Shown: positions 21,420 to 32,817 of the stretch, in pieces
Layout: every line of letters starts with the position of its first letter
Numbering within the stretch: position 1 is the first letter of the stretch
DNA from: Isoetes taiwanensis
Lineage: Eukaryota; Streptophyta; Lycopodiopsida; Isoetales; Isoetaceae
Length of the DNA: 64,000 nucleotides
Reading direction: 5' to 3'
NCBI GenBank assembly: GCA_021234155.1
Contig: JAJEKV010000085.1
Location: 3,420,706 to 3,484,705 of the forward strand
Notes under the pieces: model-generated
Databases searched by the model: none
Told to the model about the DNA's origin: nothing
The model's input: only the letters and a program-made list of their open reading frames with translations
Position numbers and translations under genes: made by a program

Positions 21420-22190
21420 AGGCTAATAACTTGTGCACCTGTGCGGATGGAAGCTGTCACGGTGTTTTTTCCAGTGGCAAATGTGTACAGAGGTAGTGCT
21501 GACCCCGTGTAAGCATGGGGTTGATATGGAGCTTGTAGTGTGCTGTATTAATATGTTCAAGGGCATCAACATCCCAAAGCCTGCTGAGGAAGCAAGCATC
21601 GAGGATGTTGCAGGTGATGGTAGTCCTCTTCAGTTTCAACTTGTATGCACCCATGGTCTTGCACATTCCATCTGGAGAACCACTGCGCTCCTCTCCTTCT
21701 TGCATGCCTTGAGGCGCTGCGGGTCCATGGCCACCATATAAGCTAGGTTAATAAGGAGATGTTCATTGCCCATACTGGCTCCCTTATGGAAGTAGATAAT
21801 GTGGCAGTCAAGTGTGGCATGTTGAAGAGGCAAGAAGCCATTGTCTTCTTAAAGGATCTGATATGGGGCGGCAGATTTCATGTGGCCGGGGATATGACCG
21901 AACCACAAACTTCGACCCCATATAAAAGAATGGATTCCAGCAAAATCCTGAACAAGTGTGACAAATAGGGCCAGTCATACAACTCTACTTTGTAGATGTT
22001 GTTTTGCATCGTATAGAGTGCCTTCCAACCCGCGGTCACTCGCAACCGCATGGAAGTGTCCCAGTATGTGGTACTAGGGAACTCTATGCCTAGGTACTTG
22101 TAAGTAAAGAAGTAAAGATAAGTAAAGAAGAGAGGCCTTGGGTGGCGCGAAGACGATAAAATTGTCATACATTCAGGTTTTGTCCAAATA
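21420..22190 (-). pseudogene. LINE (TTCTA-tailed family), degenerate copy 2, minus strand
   Basis: Read on the minus strand, 22140 to 21890 gives YKYLGIEFPSTTYWDTSMRL and then LLYGVEVCGSVIS. These match YKYLGVEFPSTMNWDNSIRL and LLYGVEVWGPVIS of the copy at 55105-56866. Further on, WPWTRSAS and TASIRTGA correspond to AMGPQRLKA and IASIRTGAHH. Frame changes and stops are frequent. Only the region after the polymerase domain is present, and both ends are truncated. The upstream side meets the repeat region at 22200. Confidence 0.8.
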
Positions 22191-22199
22191 TAATGCAAA

Positions 22200-23410
22200 T
22201 GTGCATAGAAGTGATCGAGGATACTAAGCAAACAAACATTGCTTTGTATATAGGCAAATATAAGACAAGTAAAGGTGGCATGTTGCCTATGCACAAAGGA
22301 CATGAAGAAAAAAAATTGCCTACGCGTGTAAGGACAGGAACCAAGAATATTTGTCTATATGCACATATACAGGCAAAAACAACTATTTGCCTATGCACGC
22401 ATGGACATGAAGATAAACATTATGTCTATGTGTGCATAGACACCAAGACAAAAGGAAAATTGAATAAGTACACATAATAAAAAGGCATGTTGCCTATGCG
22501 TGCCTAGACTTGCAAACCAGTTCTTCTATCCTAAAATATTCTATAGTAGCATTTGTATAGTAGGGACACATTGTATAGTAGCATTTGTATTTTCGGTGTG
22601 GTTTTTATCTGCTTTATGTATTGCATGTACCATCTCATAGGCCAATTTGGCCTCCGCGAATGTTAAATCCTTCCTTCCTAAACTCTACAAGCAAATCCAT
22701 GGGATAACAACTAAAATCTCATGCAACATTCCATAGACATATGTCACTGTAAAATCTCAATAAAAATATGATATGCAACCAATCATTTTCGCATACAGAC
22801 TTTGTCATTAGATGTTGCAACTCTGCTTTGGAAATCCTTCGTCAATTTCTTCCGAGTTAATCATATAAAGAATTGCATAGAATAGCAAAGATGGCATGGC
22901 CAAGATTCGTCTCTAGCTCTACTAGTGGCATTATGGTAGAGTTTAGTTTTTTTTTTCCCCCTTGTCTTCTCTTTTGGGTTCCTCTTTTCCATTCTGTTGC
23001 TCTAAGCAGAAGGTTTGTAAGAGGCTGTTTTTTCATGTTTCTTTATCTTTTTATGTGTTTTTTATATGTAGAGGAGTAAATTTGTGCTATGCGCGCATTG
23101 CAAAAGCTTACCAATGTCTATATGCATGTAGCAAAATCTTACTACTATGCATGTGCACATAGCAAAAGCTTTCTCTGTGTGCACATACAATCTTAATTTT
23201 GTTTTTCTTCACGGATGCATGCAACGTCTTCTTGCTTTTTATTTTACGAATGTTTATGCGCGCATAGACATCCTTGTTCTCCTTCTTGTTTTGTCTTTGT
23301 AGTTTATTTGTTTTAGATATATTTAAATGCGCATAGTTCTTATCTGATAATCGAGACAAGATCCTGCAAATTAAAAAAAAAATAAGAGTTTATCTATGCA
23401 CACATGGGAT
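22200..23410. repeat. Two patches of ATGCGCGCATAG-type motifs flanking ~570 bp
   Basis: Words such as CCTATGCACGCATGGACATG, TATGTGTGCATAGACA, CTATGCGCGCATTG and TATGCGCGCATAGACATC recur at 22255-22510 and 23085-23345, in both orientations. They look like subterminal repeats on either side of an unclassified core. No protein gene is recognised inside. Confidence 0.4.
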
Positions 23411-23587
23411 ATGTAAGATAAAACCATCATTCATTTAAATTGGATTTATGCCAGGATTTTGGACCATTTTGGCACTGCAACTTTTTCTCGGGTATCGAGA
23501 ATGTGACATTTTCTTATAACAGCACAACATGATTGCATTAAAAATAAAAAATATCTTACGTATGTATCTCGAGTGACATAATGCCAA

Positions 23588-24637
23588 TTACTTCTCAGAA
23601 GTGACCCCTAGAGATATCATAGCTTTCTTCCTCACTTCCACAGGTATTGTAACCCTAGCAATCTTTCTTGGGATGGCATTTGGGGTCCATGAAAACAAAA
23701 TAGTATCTAACTCAACCCAATCATCCCCGTCAATAGGGTTTTTCTTCCATTTCTTTGTCCAACAATCTCTATATCTTTCTTCCTCTGCCCCTTCATTTAA
23801 CTGGTGCACTGGACACCACCACTCCACACAAACTTTGTTCACATTGTGGTCACCCACTTCTTTGCAAACATCTGAGATGGTATAACCCATCCACACAGGG
23901 TATATCTCCTTGTGCTCTGGTACTATAAGTGTAAATTGATGGGAAGCAAGTCATCTTTGGGATCATAATCCTCCAGCCCGTGCCTTAATTTCCTAGGGCC
24001 AACATAATATTTTTCCGCAGCTAGGAGAGCCATCGACTTGCGAATACTACTAAGTCTAAGGCACATCATTAACTTCCTCAGGTGTTATCAAGTCTCTCCC
24101 CCTAGACTTAGGTAGCCATCCATCTTTCAGTTTATCAGAGGATGTGTCTACTTATCCCAATAATCCATGTACCTGTGTCCAATAATCTATCAATGCAAGG
24201 CTGGTATCATCAAGGTTATGTCTCCAATACTTGATGTATTCAGAAATGCCGTCCAATGTGCATTGCAATGAATCCACCTCCGCAAAAGGCTTAAAAACTT
24301 TTGATTGACCCCTAGAAATCTTAGCTTTACCATTCTCATCTTCATGCCATATAGGTACTCCTTCATCTGGCCTCCATGTATCATATGAAGGTCTCATCTT
24401 CCATTGCATTATTGGCTTATTTCCCATGACCTAGAAAGTGTAATGAAGAGGTCTAGATTGACCTTCCATATCAAGAGCACAACCTTCGATAAAATTTTTC
24501 CAATCAAGCACCTCTTGTATGATCAACCCTATAGGAGAAGGTGAAATGCATTCACTAAGAACTTCCATTAGCCTAGGAAGATTGGTCACAATTTGAGATT
24601 TCAACTGCGCACTATACTTCCCAAACAATGCATCCAC
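23588..24637 (-). pseudogene. Transposon-type protein gene in three pieces, minus strand
   Basis: Three collinear minus-strand frames (24637-24431, 24427-24152, 23896-23588) read as one protein broken by stops. The first has AQLKSQIVTNLPRLMEVLSE and IIQEVLDWKNFIEG. The second has RPSYDTWRPDEGVPIWHED and FKPFAEVDSLQCTLDGISEY. The third has VEWWCPVHQLN, ERYRDCWTKKWKKNP and DGDDWVELDTILFSW. This tryptophan-rich style recurs in repetitive, probably transposon-encoded proteins of seed-free plants as far as I remember, but I cannot give a confident family name. Only about 60 residues separate pieces two and three, with stops, so it is not translatable as one protein. Confidence 0.55.
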
Positions 24638-25020
24638 ATCCTCATGAGTGAGTATGTCCAGACATTAAGAATCCTAAATTCACTCTTTCAAAGACACCCA
24701 CAGCTGTCAAATAAGATAGGAATGAGAACATATACCTATTTTTATTTTGTCCAGCACAATTGTCAAGTTGGAAGAGGAACTTTGGAGGTAGATTAATGAT
24801 AACATAGGGTGTAACTAATTCTAGAGAATTAATGATAGCTAATTCCTATAGGGTATAATTCATATATGATGTGATGGAAGCATAATTACAACCGCGCCTA
24901 CTAGGCTATACGAAATCTTGCATGCAACTATATCTGAGGAATCTTTTCTCCTTCATTCTCAAACCCTTCATTCTCCTTCAAGCGCCTTCGCCTTCCTTCC
25001 GACCATCTTTCCTTCCGGCC

Positions 25021-25479
25021 ATGATGAGCCATGCCGCCCTAGCTCCATCCCCCCGGAGTCACCTGAGAGAAATGAAGGAGATCAGAAAATTGATCTCCAA
25101 ATCCCTTCCCCCCTCCCGCAGATACCGTTGTGGCTGTCTTTCGCACCACAATCTGGAGGAATGCGAAGAGCTTTTTCTTGAGGGCAAGCTTTTCCCAGGC
25201 AATCCCAATCTCAACAGCAGCACCAGCAGCCCTGAGTCCCCACATACACCAGCATCACCTGATTCCGATGAAGAGCGCGAAAGGGAGATCGAAGAAGAAG
25301 AAGAAGAGATGGAGAAAGCGAATGAGGTGTGGCAGGAGGAATTGGAAGAAGAGAAGAAGCAGATAATCCTCAATGCCCTCTCCTCGGATGATGAAGACCT
25401 CGTTGCAGAAGCCATCCTTGAGGAGATGGCCGACGAAAGCGATGAGGAAGAAGAGGAGGACGAGAAGGATGAGGACTAA
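25021..25479 (+). CDS. Small acidic protein of unknown function, 152 aa
   Basis: This is the most gene-like protein frame in the window. The N-terminal third is basic and has a short cysteine/histidine patch (RYRCGCLSHHNLEEC, about residues 38-52). The middle is rich in Ser and Pro. The C-terminal half is strongly acidic with long Glu runs, consistent with a helical or coiled segment (EVWQEELEEEKKQIILNAL) and an acidic tail ending DED. No signal peptide or membrane segment is evident. I chose the ATG at 25021 because the sequence before it (24930-25020) is CT-rich like a 5' untranslated leader; the frame is open further upstream to an ATG at 24922, giving 185 aa. A poly(A) signal follows at 25585. 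Codon use is more GC-rich than the flanks. I do not recognise the family; a nuclear or nucleolar role would be a guess from charge alone. Confidence 0.65.
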   Translation: MMSHAALAPSPRSHLREMKEIRKLISKSLPPSRRYRCGCLSHHNLEECEELFLEGKLFPGNPNLNSSTSSPESPHTPASPDSDEEREREIEEEEEEMEKANEVWQEELEEEKKQIILNALSSDDEDLVAEAILEEMADESDEEEEEDEKDED

Positions 25480-25584
25480 CGAAAGGGGGGTTTTTTTTTT
25501 TTTTCACCTTAAGATTTTGAACGGAGCTAGGCATCTCCTTAAACTGCCTTGAACTGTTTTATCTTGAAAGAGCTGGGCAACTCT

Positions 25585-25590
25585 AATAAA
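25585..25590 (+). terminator. Poly(A) signal AATAAA
   Basis: AATAAA about 105 bp after the stop codon of the acidic-protein gene, in a T-rich context (T-run at 25611-25619) normal for plant 3' ends. Confidence 0.55.
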
Positions 25591-26049
25591 AGGCCCTGCT
25601 TATGTAATATTTTTTTTTTGATAATATACTTAATTTTTGTAACATGTTTCTACTGTCACTTCTACTTTAATACTCTACTCTAATTTCTTCAACTTGCTTT
25701 AACTATCACTTCTACATTAGTGCTGGAAAAGCCATCTTTTTTGCTTTGTCTCTGCTTAGGCGCATAAGGAGTTCTATTCTTACGCGCTTCCAGCGTTCTG
25801 TTCTTAGGCGCTTTCAGAGTTATGTTCTTTGTCGCTTGCTCAGGCGCTAGGAGTTATTGTGGCAGATCAAGGTAAGCAGTTTGGAGTTGCTAATCAAGGT
25901 AAGTCTGACATCTTTTTAACTTCTGATTTGTTAAACAAATCCCAGATAGGTCTAAGTTCAGAATCCGTTTTGAATTCTTGCTCTTTCAATCTTAGTTTTG
26001 AGAGAGCTCAACCTTAGTTTCGAAATCTTAGTTTTTGACTTCTGAAAAA

Positions 26050-26261
26050 GTATGCTAATTCACGCCAGACGCGAATTAAGTTTGCGTGCAAATTGTAAAT
26101 TAGCCCAATTCACGCCTGGCGTGAATTGCATATAATGGCTAGTTTTCTTAATATGAATCTCTTACACAAAAGCCCTTTCCTAATTCTACTATTTCATTCA
26201 AAGAGTTTAAACTGTAAATTAGCCCAATTCAAGCCTGGCGTGAATTGGATACAATGGCTAG
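26050..26261. repeat. Palindrome-bearing 50-bp repeat
   Basis: AATTCACGCCTGGCGTGAATT (in two parts around its centre, 26107-26128) is a palindrome except for its central base. It recurs as AATTCAAGCCTGGCGTGAATT (26226-26246). Both sit in a shared frame: GTAAATTAGCCC before, and ATAATGGCTAG or ACAATGGCTAG after. A relative, TTCACGCCAGACGCGAATT, is at 26060. The LTR at 26262 starts directly after the second GGCTAG. Confidence 0.7.
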
Positions 26262-26599
26262 TGTGATGTTCTCGAGAAATATACGCCATAAATACATATA
26301 TCTCTAGATCCGTCATCATACAAGTCTATCACCATGGCCTTGTATACCATAGATTAGTGGCAAAAAGGGAGCATGGCTAAGTTATTTACATAACTTAGCC
26401 AACCTTAGGCTTAAGGCCATTTCCACATGGCCTTAACCTATTCGGCACCCGCCACACGGAAGCATCCCAGTGGAGCCACGTGGCAGTGACATCAACCCTA
26501 ACCTATAAATGCCCAAACCCTAACCCTAGGTCAATTTTCTGGCTCCAACAGTCTTGGAATCCTATTCGTGCTCGAAGCTCCGTTTCGAGAACCGTCTGA

Positions 26600-26630
26600 C
26601 ACACTAACCCCAATTTTTGGTCCACTGTTG
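26600..26630. repeat. Left terminal inverted repeat of the 11.1-kb element
   Basis: 31 bp, beginning CACACTAACC and ending GGTCCACTGTTG. It matches the reverse complement of 37701-37731 at 28 positions; the mismatches are at positions 7, 11 and 15. Confidence 0.8.
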
Positions 26631-27112
26631 TTTTTATCTGTTGTTTTATGCCAAAAACAACACCAAAATGGCCCCAAAAGTCCACGTGGCCCACTTATCC
26701 GGATTTGCACAAAGGGACAGTGGTTTTTTGGCAGAAAATTTCCACCGTGGTTTTTTTGGCATCCTTTTTTTTGTCAACGTGTCTTTTTCAATATTGTTTT
26801 TCGCAAATTTTTGTCAACGTATAGTTTTTTCTTGACTGTGGTTTTTTTCGCGAGCCATGCGTTGTTGTTCATCAAAATAACACGCGTTGGTTTAGATATT
26901 ACTACACGTATAAACTTAAATTACAATGTCAAAGTAAGATGGTTTTTAAAAAAAAATTACGACATGTCATTTAACAAAGTACCACCTGTTACTTAAATCT
27001 AGCTATCGTTTTTAATGCTACTAACTATTGTTTTTCTAAAATAAAGACATGTAAAAAAGCACTATTAGTACACATAGAAAAAGAAAGATGTTGTTTCTAA
27101 TGTGTCTTTGAG

Positions 27113-27330
27113 CCAATGAAATATCGACACTTGGCATACTTTTAAAAAAATATTATTTTAACGAATAAAATATTGACACGTGGCATAATTTTTTAAAAAT
27201 AAAAACATTTTTTCGACACATGGCATACTTTTTAAATGTGCTTTTTATCAATGAAATATTAACACATGGCATACGTTTTTAAATAACTGAGCATTATTTT
27301 AACTAATGAAATGTCGACACGTGGTGCACA
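27113..27330. repeat. ~50-bp subterminal tandem repeats (GACACGTGGCAT motif)
   Basis: Five diverged units share AATGAAATAT(C/T)GACAC followed by (G/T/A)TGGCATAC and a T-rich or A-rich linker. Positions of the core are about 27127, 27176, 27217, 27263 and 27316. They lie near the left end of the 11.1-kb element. Confidence 0.7.
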
Positions 27331-28726
27331 ATTGAAAAAAATAATAATATATACCACATTTTAAAAGTCAATATATCTATGAATCATTTATTGATTTTGT
27401 TTATTTTAAAATAAGGAAGCCTTTTGGGAATCGAACCCAAACAAACCCATAAGGTATAATAATATTAGATTGTAATCGAAATTCTAAGATTCTATCACCA
27501 ATTAATAAGGTAATGGAGGTATCAATCATTACATAAAAATAATTTAGATGCCATGAAACCATTGAAATTCATGGAATTTATAATTTTTAAAGCAGAAAAT
27601 GCATTACAATCCTTTAGATGGAATAGTGTTCCACTTTTCCAATTCTAAACTCTTGTTAGTTGCAGAGATATGCTCACAACGAATTGTTGCTTAATGCGGG
27701 TCTTCTGCATCATGGGATCCATTACTTTCAAGACTACTTCAGGATCTGCATAAGGAAAAAATAATCATGTTCAAAAAATGCCTAGATCATACAAAAAATA
27801 AAACAAGTTTAATGATTTTTACCTGTTTTAGAATCTGCACTAATGTTAAGCTTAACGTGCATACCTGTTGTTAGAGAACAATATACATAACCGCGCTTAA
27901 AAGAAAAAAGCAAATGCAAAAGAAAGAAAAGCATACATGATACATGTTTCTGGGCTGTTTCTGGGCTTGTAAGCAGATCAACATCCGCATCAGAGCTTGT
28001 AAGTAGTGTGCATCCGGATATGGGATCAAGCAAGCTCCAATTGCTTCGGATTCCATGTGTCTTCCTAATATCCAGAAAATGAGGCAAAGTGGAAATAAAT
28101 AGGAGAGAATTTGTCAACAACAACTTAGATTTAATTTTACAAACCCTTGGTTTTTTTAAATGAAATGAACACAAAACATAGTCTTGAAGATTCTTGATGA
28201 AAAATACTTGCCTCTTTCTTGGTTATGGCGCCCTGGAAAAACTAGCAGCCTAGTTCTGCTTCTGCCATTTCCGAAAACCTGCCCGTTCGGCCAAATCGGC
28301 AGGGACTTCAGCCTTTGCCTCCACTATTGCTCTTAAACAGGGCTTTTCTAAAACCTGGGCTTTCCGGTGCCATGCATCCAGCACATGATCATTATGAATA
28401 GCGTTCAGATTTTCTAACATCTGGGCATTCCACAGTCCGCTGCCATGCGTTCATGCGTCCAGATTCATGCATTCAAAAGTTCTTGCAGAATTTAGTAAGA
28501 AGAAAGGGAGAAATAAAGAATGGAAGCATCTAGATTCTTACCAATTATACAGATGATGGCGATGCATCTACAGCCTGCAAATCCCAATAAACCATAAACA
28601 AAATGAAATAGCCTGCAAATCTCAATAAAATGAACAAGCATTCTTGGATCAAACAGTAGAAAGACTTCATCACTTACAATAGCTAGAACTTCACATCATC
28701 TATAACTCCAAACTCTTTAGACAGGA
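27331..28726. other. No recognised gene
   Basis: AT-rich interior of the 11.1-kb element. A box B-like GGGAATCGAACCC at 27425-27437 could be a tRNA-derived scrap on the minus strand. A minus-strand 121-codon frame (28174-27809) has no domain I recognise. Confidence 0.4.
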
Positions 28727-29602
28727 ATGCCCTATTTAAACAAGCATCTGGTTGCCCCATTTCTGCGGGGAGTTCAGCGGGTGGCTAATGCTCTCCCGCT
28801 GAACTCCCCACAGGCGTCAGGGCGTGTGTGGAGGTGTCACCCGAAAGTGGATCCCTCAAATTTCGTAAAGTCCTCTTATGAGCTTTTGGCAATTCAGGAT
28901 GAGCTGCCTCCTGCGGACGGCTGGAGTCTCCAGGTGTCGGGAGATGACTGGGGCAACATCTGGAGATGGGTATGGAACCCAATCTCTCCCCCCAAGATTC
29001 GGGTATTGCTGTGGCAGATAGTGCACAGATCACTGAGGGTGAACACGTGGGTTCACAGGATCAATCCGCTGATCAACGCCCTGTGTCCAATGTGTGGTGC
29101 CAGTGTGGAGACCCTAGAGCACTGTATGTTTCTTTGCCCGGACATCCAGCCGGCATGGCAGTGGGTCCAACGCCTCTTCCACACCTCGCTTTGTAGTCAA
29201 GAGGTTCTTTTGGGGGTGTACCCTAGCAGGTGGTCCCAGGTTCAGAGTCTCGCCTTCCATTTGTGTAAAGCCTGGTTGCTGTGGCTCATTTGGAAGCGAC
29301 GTCGCATGAAGGTGTTCGGGAATGCGGAGGTGCAGCCTGCGGTTTTGATCCCATAGTTGAGATACAAACTATATATCTTTCTTACCTGGCGTCCCCTCGG
29401 AAAGAGCAGTTCAAGGCAGCAGTCTGGGAAAGGACCCTTCTCATTGTAGACAGTATTCGCAGGTTTGTGTCATGAGTCGTAGGTAGGTATACATGCCATG
29501 TGGGTTCTCGCTCCAGTGTGGGCAGGAGTACCCTAGTATCGCTCGTCTTGTATTTATTCTGGATTAATATTAGTTAACTTGATCTTTCAAAAAAAAAAAA
29601 AA
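28727..29602 (+). pseudogene. L1-type LINE 3' fragment with zf-RVT domain
   Basis: A 209-codon frame (28727-29356) reads as the end of a plant L1-like ORF2. About residues 80-100 give the WGNIWRWVWNPISPPKIRVL segment that opens the zf-RVT domain. Near residues 120-145, CPMCG, ETLEHCMFLCP and AW supply its cysteines and histidine. A tryptophan-rich tail (LCKAWLLWLIWKRRRMKVFG) follows, as in plant L1 proteins. The reverse-transcriptase core is missing, so the copy is 5'-truncated. The insert ends with an A-run at about 29589-29602, a true LINE poly(A) tail. Its relative at 976-1803 is more decayed. It lies inside the 11.1-kb element and so was probably inserted into it. Confidence 0.85.
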
Positions 29603-30210
29603 ATCATGACCAAATTTCTTAACCCTAATATCATTTTTTCTGGCTCCATATCTATAAAGCATACAGATCTGCATAAATTAAATAACATTTTTTGAAGACT
29701 GCAAAGCATACTGGAAGATTGTTTAAAGCTTGATCCTAGCTTGAAAAAGATTGAGCATACTGGAAGTTCATTTAAAGCTCTTCATATCTCGCCTCTTATT
29801 CTGGCTTTGACGCTTCTTAAAACTCCTCGCTGCTCTAAAATTTGTTTGAACACCGGAATGAGGGCATCTGGTTCCAGATCTATAATCCACATCCAGATTA
29901 AGCCATGGCTTTCACCTATAGAATGCGAAATGACCACTTCAGATGTTGTAGCTTACCTTCAGATCTGGTCGCACCCAACGGGAGGAAACTGGCGAAGGCG
30001 GGAAAATGGGCAACCAATAGGATGAGAATACCAGGATTCTAATCTCAACCGTCCATCTTGCATTCAACCAATAGGATTACACTATGGGGATGGCAATCTC
30101 AGCCATCCATCTCTGCCAAAATCTAGGCCATTCATCTGGTCATTACATAACTCTAATTTACATGTGATAATATATTCCACTGTTTTTTACGGATATCTCT
30201 TGCTATATTC
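29603..30210. other. No recognised gene
   Basis: Interior of the 11.1-kb element. A 94-codon frame (29741-30025) shows no domain. Confidence 0.4.
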
Positions 30211-30290
30211 GGGCCATATGGCCATGGCCAAAATGGTTTGGAAGCGTTGCACGTACACCAGTTGCCATTTTGGCCATGGCCATATGGCCC
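30211..30290. repeat. Perfect 26-bp inverted repeat with 28-nt loop
   Basis: 30211-30236 and 30265-30290 are exact reverse complements. The arm begins GGGCCATATGGCCATGG and ends CCAAAATGG, and contains two smaller palindromes (CCATATGG, GGCCATGGCC). Transcribed from either strand it would form a long hairpin. Confidence 0.9.
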
Positions 30291-30609
30291 TGACATTTTC
30301 CATATTAAACTAAAACACTAGGATCAAGTAGCCCAGCATTTTAGCGTTTTCTTATACACGACAATTATACAAAATCTAAAAGAGGTCAACTAGAAATTAG
30401 TTGTAACTTGATATCTATGACATGTCAAAAAACTATTGGATCTTGGGAATATCGGCGTGTTTTTCTTCTAGCTGCCACATTGGCATTTCTAGCGTTTTCA
30501 ACTTTTCTAAGGCAAAAACGGAACCAATATGAGAAATAATGGGTACCAATATGAGTTGTACCAATGAGGTTGCAAAATATGGTGAATGACGTGACAAAGG
30601 TGGCATGAC

Positions 30610-30835
30610 GAAGGCTATTTTTTGCAATCTCCATGGAATAAATGGGGAAAATTGAACTTTGTAGAAGTTGACATGCACATGATGATGTGGCATGCCAGTG
30701 GTGATGCCAAGGAAGACCAAATTTTGACCAGGCCAAAAATAATGTGCAACTTTGGTTTTCCATGGGGGGACGTGACAAGTGACATGGCAAGATATGGGTG
30801 ATGTGGACATGTTGATGACTAGGCATTTTGCAACA
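30610..30835. repeat. Dispersed ~225-bp repeat, copy 1
   Basis: It matches 33240-33470 with gaps. Shared words include GTTGACATGCACATGATGAT, ATGTGCAACTTTG, GACATGGCAAGATATG and TGATTTTCCAT or TGGTTTTCCAT. The two copies flank the solo LTR and the hairpin region. Copy 2 runs straight into the 19-bp satellite. Confidence 0.7.
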
Positions 30836-30888
30836 GATAGACAAAACAAATATTTTTGGTATAGGAAATTTGGCAAAGGGAACTTCAA

Positions 30889-32505
30889 TGTGACATTCCA
30901 GGGAAATATATGCCATAAATACGTATATTTCTGGGTCCGTCACTATACAAGTCTACCTTCATAGCCTTGTATACCATAGTTTAGTGGAATAAGGTGCATG
31001 ACTAAGTTATTATGTAACTTAGCAGGTTAAGACCATTTTCCATATGGCCTTAACCTATTGGGCACCCGCCACATGGGACTACCCTATTGGAGCCACGTGG
31101 TATAACATGTGAACCCTAACCTGTAAAGGCCTAAACCCTAACCCTAGGCCTCTTTCCTGGCTCCAATAGTCTGTGAACCTTCTTCGCATTCGCAACTCCG
31201 TTTCGAGAACCGTTTGCTGTGGCATAGCCTAGCACATCAGCCCCCAGAACGTGCGCACATCCTTGGAGTGAGAGCTACTTCGACCACCTCGAAGACTATG
31301 GAGACGCCAGGGATAGGAGGGAGTTCCTCAGGAGCAGGTATTTGGATTAGAGTTCTTTGTAGATCATCTGGAAGTTAGGACTCCAGATGAGTTAGTATTT
31401 CGTGTCTCTAGTAGAGCCTTCCTAGACACCTCAGTATAGATCTTGAACCCTATTCAATGAACCCTAACTGTAAGTTAGATGTATATGATTAGGTTTAGGT
31501 GTTCTTATTATGATCATCTTATGTGGATATGTGATATTGGTTGATCATGTTTGCTCCTCTTGTATTGGGAAGGGGGGCAGAGACCTAGTAGCCATTACTT
31601 AGTAATGCTCCTAGTTTAGACCCTTTAGTTCCTATTATTTTGCGGCCTGTGCATAGGAACCCACCGGGCTATGGGAGCTATGGTATGACCCAGCACTATA
31701 TAACGGGGCTGGAGGCGAGACGGAGGGAGGGTCCCTGCTGAGCGTGGTTACTGGGAACCCCATAACGTGCTAGGCTTCGAGTGGGCCAGGCATGGGTCAG
31801 ACACCCCCTGGGGCAATGATGTCGCCTTTCAAGAGCTGCAGATGACGGCCTGGCTCTTGTTTTGGGGGGTTAAGTCGGGGAAGAATTGTGCGTCGCCACG
31901 ATTCTCTAGCCGCCCGTGGAACCTCTAGGCCCCGGGAAGTGGAGATGGAACCCTTCCTGCCTCGATGGACCGGGAGATGCAACCTGGAGTAGTCTCGATG
32001 GGTGATGCCATGAGATTGCGTATCTGGAAGGCTAGATTCGTGCCAGAGCCTGATCTAGCCCATCTGCAAAGTATGCACAAGAGGGGCGGATGGAGCGGTC
32101 AAACCCTAGCCATTGTCTCGAGCCAGCCCTGCCATTGTTATGACTCGATCTGCTCTATCTTGAGACCTAGCCATCAGTCTACCTCCCCAGGAGTCTGAGC
32201 CTTGTGTAGGAGCTCTCATGTTTTACAGCATGTGTTTATCTCTATTGTATCTATGGATGTATGGGTGTGCTACCCCTCGAAGTAGTTCGATGTATTGTTA
32301 TTGCTAGTTCTAACGTTGTTTATGCTTCCGCTGTGATAGGAGCCCATAGGGGAAGGGCGCGCAAGACACCTTCGTGTCCCCTTTCCACACTAGGAATATC
32401 CTGGAGTGTGGGATAGACAAAGGGCCCATGCGGTTGGAGGACCGGATGGGGGGTTTTCTACGGAGTGTACGGCTGAGCGCCGTATATTTTGTAGGGAGCA
32501 TCACA
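30889..32505 (+). mobile_element. Solo LTR, 1617 bp, with TTCAA target duplication
   Basis: It starts TGTGACATTCCAGGG and ends GGGAGCATCACA, and it aligns over its length with the split LTR (26262-26599 plus 37732-38998). The 5 bases on each side are TTCAA (30884-30888 and 32506-32510). This identical 5-bp duplication shows one insertion followed by LTR-LTR recombination that removed the interior. The TELO-like CCCTAACCC words inside belong to the LTR. It contains no gene; short frames in it are chance. Confidence 0.88.
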
Positions 32506-32682
32506 TTCAAGAACTTAGAGCAGTTCATTCTTAGGTGCTTTGAAGATTCATGGTAGATACATCAATGAGCTATAATAAAAATTTGCCGGTTTGAGATAGA
32601 GATATTGAATACATGAACAAAAGTTGGTTGAAGAACTACATTTGAATATGGTAAATGACATGGCAAAAGTGGCATCATGATG

Positions 32683-32805
32683 TATAGGGGAAAGGAAATC
32701 GGGACCCACTTCCGCAGTGGACAGGGGGAGCCTCGCGACTGGCGGCAGCCGGAAGCGCGTCCCCTATCCACTGCGGAAGGGGGGACCGATTTGCTTCCCC
32801 CTACA
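32683..32805. repeat. Imperfect 39-bp inverted repeat, 45-nt loop
   Basis: 32683-32721 and 32767-32805 match as reverse complements at 33 of 39 positions, sharing CTTCCGCAGTGGA at the inner end and TAGGGG at the outer end. GC-rich compared with the flanks. It could be a very small MITE. Confidence 0.75.
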
Positions 32806-32817
32806 ACAAGGAAGATG

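Noticed and set aside
26512-26530. CCCTAACCCTA text resembling plant telomere repeat (also about 31136)
   Set aside because: Only one to two units and the same position in two LTR copies; it belongs to the LTR.
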